From Cytophagales bacterium (GTDB lineage Bacteria > Bacteroidota > Bacteroidia > Cytophagales > Cyclobacteriaceae), in assembly GCA_003537495.1 (NCBI GenBank), contig DPSB01000115.1, positions 1 to 10,396 on the forward strand: DNA of 10,396 nucleotides, given 5' to 3'. Positions 1 to 7,800 of this stretch are shown piece after piece (within the stretch, counting starts at the first letter, position 1; the number at the start of each line of letters is the position of its first letter). The notes below the pieces were generated by a model that ran no database searches, had not been told where the DNA came from, and was given only the letters and a program-made list of their open reading frames with translations. A program made the position numbers and the translations under genes.

Positions 1-170
1 TTTTGGAAGGCTTTAAAAAATTGGCTGTATATGGCGGAACCTTAAATGATACATATCCACAGCTGTGGGCATTGGCTATAACTACGGTGCTGTGTTTTGT
101 GGCAATAGCTGTTCTGCTTCAGTTAAAAATCAAGAAGTATTGTAGCCATGCATTGCCTGAATCAGCGTAA
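1..170 (+). CDS. C-terminal end of a membrane protein, probably an ABC-2 type transporter permease (partial)
   Basis: An open frame reading from position 3 to the TAA at 168-170 gives 55 residues; the start lies outside the window. It begins LEGFKKLAVYGG, continues with PQLWALA, and forms one strong hydrophobic segment of about 20 residues (roughly residues 21-41). It ends in a short basic, probably cytoplasmic tail (KIKKY...). A 'LEGF..LA.YGG' stretch followed by a last transmembrane helix and a short positive tail is what I expect at the C-terminus of ABC-2 permeases. With one helix visible, other polytopic membrane proteins remain possible. It lies 47 bp upstream of an AraC-type regulator on the same strand, so co-transcription is possible. 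The frame and the membrane helix are clear; the family is a guess. Confidence 0.55.
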   Translation, partial: LEGFKKLAVYGGTLNDTYPQLWALAITTVLCFVAIAVLLQLKIKKYCSHALPESA

Positions 171-180
171 GCGAATGTCT

Positions 181-195
181 CCCCCTCCCCCCACC
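181..195. other. C-rich tract in the spacer upstream of the AraC-type gene
   Basis: The spacer between the membrane protein stop and the AraC-type start holds C5-T-C6-A-CC on the plus strand, G-rich on the other strand. It is compositionally unlike its surroundings. It sits just before an AGGAAAG (196-202) that is about 15 bases from the ATG, further than a usual ribosome binding site. No function can be assigned. Confidence 0.6.
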
Positions 196-217
196 AGGAA
201 AGCGATAATCTTCACCA

Positions 218-1162
218 ATGATCATTAAAGATTATTCGATAATGGATAGCTTTGCTTTGAAAGCAATAGAAAACACATTGGCTGTTCACGCACGAAACAT
301 CAGTAATACGCTGCGGCTGTTTGGTCAGCAAGACAAGCGCTTGTCATACTTCATTTCTGATGGAGCCAATATTGCCATGTATCCGAAAGAAGCGTTTAAG
401 GCTGATTATTATATATATGCCATCTGCCTGTCGGGTACGGCAACGCTTTCGCTGAATGGAGAAAAGCTTAACCTTAAAGTTGATGATTTTTTTGCGGCCA
501 TTCCTTCTACTACCATACAGGTATTTGAGCATAGCAAAAATTTTAAAGTTAAGGTGCTGTTGTTTGAAAAGGCTTTTCTGCTGAAGAACATTTCGGACAC
601 AAGACAGCTGGATCAGCTCGGCTTTTTTAATTACGATACGGTTGCCCATGTACACCTTACACGGCAGGAGGCAGTACAGCTAAAACAAAAATTAGATAAC
701 ATTGGTGAGCGCTCAGAAACATCGGGTATTTTTCATAGTACCATTATGCAAAGCCTTATCATTAACCTGTTATTCGAAACGGCCGAAGTATATTATCGGT
801 ATTTAGGTAAAACAAAAAAGAAGGTGTTGAATAATGAGGAGTTTTTGTTTCTTAAGTTCATGCAGCTTGTGCGCGCTCATTTTAAAGAAGAGCGCCAGCT
901 TGAGTTTTATGCCGGCAAACTATTTATAAGCAATAAATACCTGATTGAAGTTTGTCGGGCTGTAGCTGGAAAAACACCCGGCACCCTGATAGCCGAAGCG
1001 GTGTTGGCCGAAGCCAAACTGTTGCTGGCATTACCGCATCATAACATCAGTACAGTTAGTGCCGAGTTGCAATATAGTTCGGTGGCAGCCTTTAGTAAGT
1101 TTTTTAGAAAACATACCGGCAAAGCACCTACTGTTTTTAAGCAAGACTATACACTACCTTAG
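218..1162 (+). CDS. AraC-family transcriptional regulator
   Basis: This 314-residue protein has the usual two-part AraC layout. The N-terminal part (about 40-125) is rich in beta-strand-like stretches (YIYAICLSGTATLSLNGEKL) and fits a cupin-like sensor domain. The C-terminal 100 residues (about 210-310) carry two helix-turn-helix units. The first is around 229-250 (LEFYAGKLFISNKYLIEVCR). The second is around 277-300, ending in the family-typical FSKFFRKHTGKAPTVFK. The last block matches the classic AraC 'F.r.Fkk..G.tP..fR' signature. ATG 218 is the first start after an in-frame stop at 206-208; ATG 242 is an alternative with no better ribosome binding site. The SMR exporter gene starts 51 bp downstream on the same strand, so it is a plausible target or operon partner (inference). 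The ligand is unknown. The family call is secure. Confidence 0.93.
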   Translation: MIIKDYSIMDSFALKAIENTLAVHARNISNTLRLFGQQDKRLSYFISDGANIAMYPKEAFKADYYIYAICLSGTATLSLNGEKLNLKVDDFFAAIPSTTIQVFEHSKNFKVKVLLFEKAFLLKNISDTRQLDQLGFFNYDTVAHVHLTRQEAVQLKQKLDNIGERSETSGIFHSTIMQSLIINLLFETAEVYYRYLGKTKKKVLNNEEFLFLKFMQLVRAHFKEERQLEFYAGKLFISNKYLIEVCRAVAGKTPGTLIAEAVLAEAKLLLALPHHNISTVSAELQYSSVAAFSKFFRKHTGKAPTVFKQDYTLP

Positions 1163-1212
1163 CGCAAAATTTTATAACAGATTAATTCACATCTTACCAA
1201 ATTGTATTAGTT

Positions 1213-1539
1213 ATGAACTGGTTCTTACTTATTATAGCAGGCTTATTCGAGGTTGGCTTTGCAACTTGTTTAGGTAAAGTAAAAGAAACTACAGGAGCGG
1301 TTTCAATATATTGGTTGGGCGGATTCTTTGTTTGCCTCACCATTAGCATGGTGCTGTTGTACAAGGCTGCACAAACCTTGCCCATTGGTACTGCCTATGC
1401 CGTGTGGACGGGTATTGGCGCTGTGGGCACTGTGTTAATTGGCATTTTCTTTTTCAAAGAGCCAGCCGATTTCTGGCGCATATTCTTTATCAGCACGCTA
1501 ATAATTTCCATAGTCGGTTTAAAGGTGATTTCGCATTGA
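1213..1539 (+). CDS. Small multidrug resistance (SMR) family transporter, SugE/Gdx-like
   Basis: This 108-residue protein has four predicted membrane helices (about 3-21, 32-51, 58-80, 87-105), the full length and topology of the EmrE/SugE family. SMR proteins act as dual-topology dimers in the inner membrane, exchanging protons for guanidinium or cationic compounds. The essential glutamate is present in helix 1 (E13 in GLFEVGF). The GTAYAVWTGIGAVGT block (59-73) and the C-terminal VGLKVISH resemble SugE/Gdx guanidinium exporters rather than EmrE. However, position 16 is Phe where, as I recall, Gdx proteins have Trp, and the loop after helix 1 (GKVKETTGAVS) is longer, so the substrate is uncertain. 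No guanidine riboswitch is evident in the 50-bp upstream spacer. It follows the AraC-type gene and may be co-transcribed with it. No clear ribosome binding site precedes ATG 1213. Confidence 0.92.
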   Translation: MNWFLLIIAGLFEVGFATCLGKVKETTGAVSIYWLGGFFVCLTISMVLLYKAAQTLPIGTAYAVWTGIGAVGTVLIGIFFFKEPADFWRIFFISTLIISIVGLKVISH

Positions 1540-1599
1540 TGGTTAAGCTTTTCGCTGACAAGAACAGGCATCAAAAAGTCGATTCTTAATCAAAATTCC

Positions 1600-1623
1600 T
1601 TAGTTTTGGCCACCTAAAACTAA
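1600..1623. repeat. Inverted repeat upstream of the MMPL transporter gene
   Basis: TTAGTTTT (1600-1607) and AAAACTAA (1616-1623) are perfect 8-bp complements separated by an 8-base spacer (GGCCACCT). The repeat lies 27 bp before the MMPL start and 60 bp after the SMR stop. It could be a regulator-binding dyad or a weak hairpin. It is AT-rich and has no following T-run, so it is not a convincing intrinsic terminator. Confidence 0.6.
1601..1608 (+). promoter_or_regulatory. Candidate Bacteroidota -7 promoter element for the MMPL gene
   Basis: TAGTTTTG matches the TAnnTTTG -7 consensus known for Bacteroidota sigma factors and sits 43 bp upstream of the MMPL ATG. No TTG is present at the expected -33 spacing, so only half of the promoter is supported. 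It overlaps the left arm of the inverted repeat at 1600-1623, which would suit a repressor site if both are real. Confidence 0.25.
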
Positions 1624-1650
1624 ACTGATCAGCAACTTCAGTAATGGCGC

Positions 1651-4101
1651 ATGTGGTCTAAGATAGCCCTGTTTATTATTCGGTACAGAATTTCATTAAT
1701 TGCCGTTATTGGTGCAATTACTGTGGTGATGGGCTATTATGCTGCGCAGGTGCAAATGAGTTACGACTTTGCCCGCACGGTACCACTTAACGATCCGGAG
1801 ATGATATTCTTCAACCGGTTTAAACAACAGTTTGGTGAAGATGGTAACATGATGGCGTTGGGTATTAAAGACAGCGCCATGTATAAGCTCGAAAACTTTC
1901 AGAAGCTGAAAGATCTGAGTAACAAGCTGCGGAAAATTGAAGGCGTAACCGAAGTACTTTCATTACCCCAGTTACGAATAATTGAAAAAGATACGGTAGA
2001 GAAAAAATTTAAATTCGTACCACTCTTTCCGGATACGCTCACCTCGCAACATCAGTTAGATAGTTTACTCTCCATTGCATTAGATCAGAAGTTTTACATG
2101 GGCCAGTTGGTAAATACCGCCAATGGTGCAACCATGTTATTGGCTCCGTTAAATAAAGAATATGCCAATTCAGCTAAGCGTATAGACATTACCAACAATC
2201 TTATCCGCTTAGGCGAAGCGTTTACAACACAAACCAATATTAAAATTCATTATGCCGGGCTGCCCTTTGTGCGTTCGGTAATGGCCGAACAAGTTCGCAA
2301 AGAACTTTCGTTCTTCCTTTATCTATCGGCTATTGTTACGGGTGTAATCATGTTATTGTTCTTCCGCTCGGTGCGTGCAGTTATTTTTTCTATGATTATG
2401 ATTGGCATTGTAGTGGTGTGGACCATCGGCACCATTGCTTTGTTTGGATTTAAAATCAGTTTACTCAGTGGACTTATTCCACCTGTAATTGTAACCATTG
2501 GTATAACCAACGCCATTTACCTGCTCAACAAATACCATGTAGAGTATGTAAATCGTAAAAACAAAATGGAAGCCATTCAGGCAGTGGTGAAGAAGATGGG
2601 GTTAGCTACTTTTCTTACCAACCTTACCGTTGCCATTGGATTTCTTACGCTGTTAACAACAGACATTCTGGTGCTGCGCGAGTTTGGTATTGTGGCAGGC
2701 GTTAACATAATTGCTTTGTTTGTTGTAAGCCTGATTATGATACCCGGCATACTTTCGTGGATGCCAGAGCCCAACCAAAAACATCTCAAGCATCTTAACT
2801 TTAAAATTCTGGGTGGCTTTGTAAAGCTTATCGACTTAATGGTGCATCGCCATCGTATTACTATTTATGTGGCCACATTGGTAATAACGGCACTGGCTGT
2901 TTTTGGCATGTCTAAATTGTATTCGGTGTCGTACATGGTAGATGATATTCCGGAAGACAGCGCCATTAAACGCGACTTAAAATTTGTGGAAGAAAACTTC
3001 AGTGGCATTATGCCCTTGGAAATTGAAGTAGACCTGCAAACTAAACGCAGACGCCCGCTGCAAAACCTGCGTATTGCCCGCGAGATTGATAAGTTCGAGA
3101 GTTCACTTGATTCAATTGACGTAACCTCGCGGCCGCTTTCTATTTTAAGTTTGATTAAAGCATCGCGGCAAGCATACTTCAACAATAATCCAGAGCGCTA
3201 TGCGCTGCCTTCATCGGATATAGAAGCCAAGTTTGTATTGGATTATCTGAAAGGTCAGAGCGATAACACTGGGTTGTTCAAATCGTTTGTAGATACTACG
3301 TACACCAAAATGCGTATCTCCATGCAGATGGCCGATATCGGTTCCATTAAAATGGATTCGTTGGTGCATCAGGTTATAGAACCCAAAGCTGATTCGCTTG
3401 TGGCTGATCTGAAAAAAATTCTGCGCGCTGAAAGCGACTCGGTAACCGTAACCATTACCGGGTCTTCCAAAATATTTATTAAGGGGAACAAATTCCTCAT
3501 CGAAAATTTAACCGAGAGCTTGATACTGGCCGGTATACTGATCACACTTTCAATGGCCATTCTTTTTGCCAACGCTCGAATGATCATCATCTCACTTATT
3601 CCCAACCTGATTGCATTAATGATTACTGCCGGACTGATGGGTTATTTTAATATTCCGCTTAAAGCGAGTACGGCTTTGATTTTTAGTATTACGTTCGGTA
3701 TCTCGGTCGATAACTCGATCCGGTTCTTGGCCAAGTATCGACAAGAACTTTTATCAAGTGGTTTTTTTGTGCCGCGCTCAGTTAGCGAAAGCATTCTGGA
3801 AACGGGTAAGAGTATTATTTACACCTCGGTGGTGTTGTTTGCCGGGTTTATCATTTTTGCTTTCAGCGATTTTGGTGGTACTGTGGCATTGGGCCTACTC
3901 ACTTCTACTACGTTGATCATTTCAATGTTCACCAACCTGATCTTACTTCCTGCATTAATCATGACGTTCGATAAACCGCGCAAGAGCAAAGATCGTTTGC
4001 CTATTGATGATTTTGATAGTTCGTTTTACGGTGAACAAGATGACGAAGCCATCGACATCAAAAAAATCAAAATCCATGATCGGATGGGTTCGGCTGAGTA
4101 G
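1651..4101 (+). CDS. MMPL/RND-superfamily transporter
   Basis: This 816-residue inner-membrane protein has the duplicated RND/MMPL layout. TM1 is at about 12-32, followed by an extracytoplasmic domain (about 35-215). Five helices occupy about 217-370, TM7 is at about 403-422, a second extracytoplasmic domain spans about 425-615, and five helices fill about 622-772. A charged cytoplasmic tail (775-816) ends the protein. The second half carries the TM motif FGISVDNSIRFLAKY (682-696) with Asp687. The equivalent first-half motif IGITNAIYLLNKY (283-295) has no Asp. At about 800 residues in one chain it resembles MmpL/HpnN-like lipid or hydrophobic-compound exporters rather than the roughly 1040-residue AcrB-type pumps. 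No membrane-fusion or outer-membrane partner gene adjoins it, which also fits that class. The cargo cannot be predicted. ATG 1651 is the first start after an in-frame TAA (1642-1644), and no ribosome binding site is visible. Confidence 0.9.
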   Translation: MWSKIALFIIRYRISLIAVIGAITVVMGYYAAQVQMSYDFARTVPLNDPEMIFFNRFKQQFGEDGNMMALGIKDSAMYKLENFQKLKDLSNKLRKIEGVTEVLSLPQLRIIEKDTVEKKFKFVPLFPDTLTSQHQLDSLLSIALDQKFYMGQLVNTANGATMLLAPLNKEYANSAKRIDITNNLIRLGEAFTTQTNIKIHYAGLPFVRSVMAEQVRKELSFFLYLSAIVTGVIMLLFFRSVRAVIFSMIMIGIVVVWTIGTIALFGFKISLLSGLIPPVIVTIGITNAIYLLNKYHVEYVNRKNKMEAIQAVVKKMGLATFLTNLTVAIGFLTLLTTDILVLREFGIVAGVNIIALFVVSLIMIPGILSWMPEPNQKHLKHLNFKILGGFVKLIDLMVHRHRITIYVATLVITALAVFGMSKLYSVSYMVDDIPEDSAIKRDLKFVEENFSGIMPLEIEVDLQTKRRRPLQNLRIAREIDKFESSLDSIDVTSRPLSILSLIKASRQAYFNNNPERYALPSSDIEAKFVLDYLKGQSDNTGLFKSFVDTTYTKMRISMQMADIGSIKMDSLVHQVIEPKADSLVADLKKILRAESDSVTVTITGSSKIFIKGNKFLIENLTESLILAGILITLSMAILFANARMIIISLIPNLIALMITAGLMGYFNIPLKASTALIFSITFGISVDNSIRFLAKYRQELLSSGFFVPRSVSESILETGKSIIYTSVVLFAGFIIFAFSDFGGTVALGLLTSTTLIISMFTNLILLPALIMTFDKPRKSKDRLPIDDFDSSFYGEQDDEAIDIKKIKIHDRMGSAE

Positions 4102-4106
4102 GCAAC

Positions 4107-4727
4107 TCAAATCCTCACATAATTACTTTCATCTTCCGGTTCGGGACGTTCAAATACTTCCTCTAAATCGATAGTTAAACCAGGTAAGGTTTTAGGCTGC
4201 ACTTTATCGGTGCGTACATAAGGTTTTAAGATACCTTCGTACGTTCCGCTATCATTCAAGGTGTAAACCAGCACGGTTTGCTCTCCGGGATGCACTACCC
4301 AGTATTCCTTTACTCCTGCTTCTTCGTACACTTCAAATTTCTCGTTCAGATCTTTTGCAGAGGTGTGCTTCGATAAAATTTCAATTACCCAATCGGGGGC
4401 ACCCAAACAACCACGCATGTCAATTTTGGTTGGATCGCAAATCACACAAATGTCGGGTTGAACTACAGTTATAATGTCTTCATTGGCTTTGCCTTTTCTA
4501 GGGAGGCGTACATCAAATGGGGCGGCAAACAATCGGCACTTTTTCTTTTTCAGAAAACTACCAATCGACACCATTAAGGCTGTTGAAATGCGCTGATGCT
4601 TTGACGTAGGAGCTGGCGACATTTTATACACTTTGCCACGAATTAACTCTACCATTTCGGGCAAATCCCATTTCAGGTAATCGGCATACGTATAGCTCAA
4701 ACTCAAATCCGGCTCTTCCACTTTCAT
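4107..4727 (-). CDS. Uma2 family putative endonuclease (DUF820)
   Basis: This 206-residue protein matches the Uma2/DUF820 family, whose core has the PD-(D/E)xK nuclease fold. Visible family blocks are YADYLKW and ELIRGKVYKMSPAP (27-40), H44 in the following helix, and PFDVRLP (70-76). Next come VQPDICVICD (89-98), APDWVIEILSK (110-120), DLNEKFEVYEEAGVKEYWVV (126-145), and PGLTIDLEEVF near the end. D92 and E116 are the likely metal-binding acidic residues by comparison with the family fold. Real substrates and roles of Uma2 proteins are poorly known; nuclease activity here is inferred from the fold. It is transcribed opposite to its neighbours: its stop is 5 bp from the MMPL stop, and its start diverges from ileS across a 120-bp repeat-rich spacer. 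It is full length, with no obvious antitoxin or methylase partner. Confidence 0.88.
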   Translation of the reverse strand: MKVEEPDLSLSYTYADYLKWDLPEMVELIRGKVYKMSPAPTSKHQRISTALMVSIGSFLKKKKCRLFAAPFDVRLPRKGKANEDIITVVQPDICVICDPTKIDMRGCLGAPDWVIEILSKHTSAKDLNEKFEVYEEAGVKEYWVVHPGEQTVLVYTLNDSGTYEGILKPYVRTDKVQPKTLPGLTIDLEEVFERPEPEDESNYVRI

Positions 4728-4737
4728 ACCCTAAATT

Positions 4738-4817
4738 TAATAGGTTCAAATCCTAATCCCCAATGCGCGATCTCCCTATTCCGAATGCCAATTACCCACT
4801 GCCCAATCCCCAAAATG
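4738..4817. repeat. Degenerate short repeats in the divergent Uma2/ileS spacer
   Basis: The spacer contains repeated variants of a 'CCCAAT / CCAATT' unit spaced 6-9 bp apart. The 9-base word AATCCCCAA occurs twice, at 4755-4763 and 4805-4813, with related words (CCAATTACCC, GCCCAATCC) between. The top strand is strikingly G-poor and C-rich. The tract looks like a decayed tandem repeat lying where promoters for both flanking genes should be. I see no clear promoter in it. Confidence 0.5.
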
Positions 4818-4847
4818 TCCTAAATTGCGGCCTTATTTTGGGTAACC

Positions 4848-7800
4848 GTGAGTAAATACAGAGAAACAAAAGACCTTAATCTGGCCCAGGTGGCCACCGA
4901 AATACTCGAATTCTGGAAAAAAGAGAAAATTTTTGAGAAGTCGGTAAGCGTGCGCGAAGGTGCCGAGACTTTTACCTTCTATGAGGGGCCGCCATCGGCC
5001 AACGGAACCCCGGGCATTCACCACGTAATGGCCCGCACCGTAAAAGATATTTTCTGTCGCTTTAAAACACTGCAAGGCTACCAGGTAAAACGCAAAGGTG
5101 GCTGGGATACGCATGGCTTGCCGGTTGAATTACAAGTTGAAAAAGAACTGGGCATTACCAAAGATGATATTGGAAAGAAAATTTCCATTGAAGATTACAA
5201 CAAGAAGTGTCGCGAAACGGTAATGAAGTATAAGGATCAATGGGACGACCTGACTACCAAAATGGGTTATTGGGTTGATCTGGAGAATCCGTACATCACC
5301 TACGAAAAAGAATACATCGAATCGCTTTGGTGGATTTTAAAACAGTTGTACGATAAGCAGTTGTTGTACAAAGGTTACACCATTCAACCTTACTCACCAG
5401 CAGCGGGTACGGGGTTAAGTTCGCACGAGCTGAACTTGCCAGGCACGTACAAAGATGTAAAAGACACTACTATCGTAGCGCAGTTTAAAGTGAAACGCGA
5501 TGCGAGGTCTGAGTTTTTATTTAAAGCAGTTCAGGGAGATATTTATATACTCGCATGGACTACCACCCCGTGGACGCTTCCATCCAACACGGCTTTGGCA
5601 GTTGGGAGTAACATTGATTATGTTCTGGTAAAAACTAAGAATAGATATACTGGAATTGAGATCAATGTAATTCTTGCAAAGGAAAGATTTACATCATTTT
5701 TCAACTCAGGATCTAAGGAATTTGCAGCAAGTATATTCTCAAATCCAGAAGTAGTTCACAACCAAAGAGAAGATTGGGAATTGATTCAAATTTTTCCCCA
5801 TCCTAAAGTTTCCCCTTTACTGGCAGCCTATTTGATAAAAGGAAAGGATATTGTAGGCATCCACTACGAACAACTGATCCCTTATATCCAACCATTTTAC
5901 GATGCCGACAAAGCGTTTCAGGTAATAGCCGGAGATTTTGTTACAACCGAGGATGGAACAGGTGTGGTTCACATTTCACCTACCTTCGGTGCCGATGACT
6001 TCCGCGCAGCAAAGCAAAACGGTGTGCCCGCGCTAACGGTAAAAGATGAGGGCGGCAATGAAGTTCCTACTGTGGATCGCAAAGGAAAATTCATTACTAA
6101 GATTGGCGAAGGCTTAAAGGCTGGTGTAGCGAAATACAACATCAAAACTCATAAGCCGCTTGGCGCGGATGATTTTTATGTAAAGAATTATACCAACGAA
6201 GATGAAAGCCATCCGGATTATAAAAATACTGATGTTATCATCTCCATCATTTTAAAAGAAGAGAACAAGGCTTTTAAAGTAGAGAAGTACGAGCATACAT
6301 ACCCGCATTGCTGGCGCACCGATAAACCTGTTTTGTATTATCCACTCGACAGTTGGTTTATTCGCACCACCGCGCTGAAAGACAAAATGGTTGCGCTTAA
6401 CAAAACCATTAACTGGAAACCAGAAAGCACCGGTACGGGTCGTTTTGGTAATTGGTTGGAGAACCTTGTTGATTGGAACTTATCGCGTTCGCGTTACTGG
6501 GGAACACCACTTCCAATCTGGCGCACCAAAGATGGCAAAGAAGAGATTTGTATTGGTTCGCAGGCTGAGCTTAAAGCAGAAGTAGAGAAGTCGGTGAAGG
6601 CAGGTCTTATGCAAGCAGCAATGGTCCATGGTCCATGGTCCATGGACTTGCACCGCCCGTATGTTGATGAAATTATTCTGGTAAGCAGCAAAGGCGAACC
6701 GATGTATCGCGAAGCTGACTTGATTGATGTGTGGTTCGATAGTGGCGCTATGCCATACGCACAGTGGCACTTCCCGTTCGAGAACAAAGATATTTTTGAA
6801 AAGAGTTACCCGGCCGATTTTATTGCCGAAGGTGTGGATCAAACCCGTGGTTGGTTCTTCACGCTTCACGCGATAGCGGTAATGCTAAGCGAAAGTAGTG
6901 ACGAAATAAAAGCCGTTAACAAGAAAGTAGGTAATGGCGGGGTGTCGTTTAAAAATGTAATCTCCAACGGGCTTGTGCTCGATAAGAGCGGCAATAAGAT
7001 GAGCAAGAGCAAAGGCAATGTGGTAAACCCATTTGATGCTTTGGCTAAGTACGGTCCTGATGTAGTGCGTTGGTACATGATGGAAAACGCGCCACCGTGG
7101 GATAACCTTAAGTTCGATTTTGCCGGAGTGGAGGAAACACAACGCAGATTTTTCGGAACGCTCATCAACACTTATTCATTCTTCGTGCTCTATGCCAACA
7201 TCGATGGCTTTGAAAAGGATGAAATGAACAATGTGCCGTTTAATGAATTGGCACCATTAGATAAGTGGATCATCACCAAAGAACAATCGCTTATTGAAGA
7301 AGTGATTGCTGCGTATGCAGATTATGAACCCACCAAAGCCGCTCGGGCTATTCAGGAATTTGTAAACGATCATCTTTCTAACTGGTATGTGCGCTTAAAT
7401 CGTAAACGTTTCTGGCAACCTGCAAGTCGCGGTGAACTATCGTTGGATAAAAAAGCAGCCTACGAAACCTTGTACGAGTGTTTGATGGTTACCTCGCAAT
7501 TAATGGCCCCCATTGCACCATTCTTCAGTGAGTGGTTGTATAAAAATCTTACTGATAACATTCGTCAGAAAGCAAAACAGTTCAACACACCGTTAAAGTA
7601 TGAATCGGTTCACCACACTTTATTAACAAAGCCTGAAGGAAACCGTAAGGATGTTGAACTGGAGAAGTCGATGGATTATGCACAGCGCATTTGTTCGTTG
7701 GTACACTCGCTTCGCAAAAACAGCAAAGTAAAAGTGCGTACACCGCTGCAAAAAGTACTGTTGCCAGTGTTGGATGAAAAGTTTGCAGCACGGGTTAGAA

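Noticed and set aside
1644..1661. Five-codon ORF (ATG GCG CAT GTG GTC TAA) overlapping the MMPL start in another frame.
   Set aside because: No ribosome binding site precedes it and such a short ORF is expected by chance; it is not evidence of a leader peptide.
4834..4841. TATTTTGG just before ileS as a -7 promoter element.
   Set aside because: It mismatches the consensus, lacks a -33 TTG, and would leave almost no leader before the GTG start.
6480..6869. Minus-strand open frames inside ileS spanning the heptamer repeat.
   Set aside because: They overlap a strongly conserved ileS region and show no recognisable domain; the repeat happens to be open in several frames.
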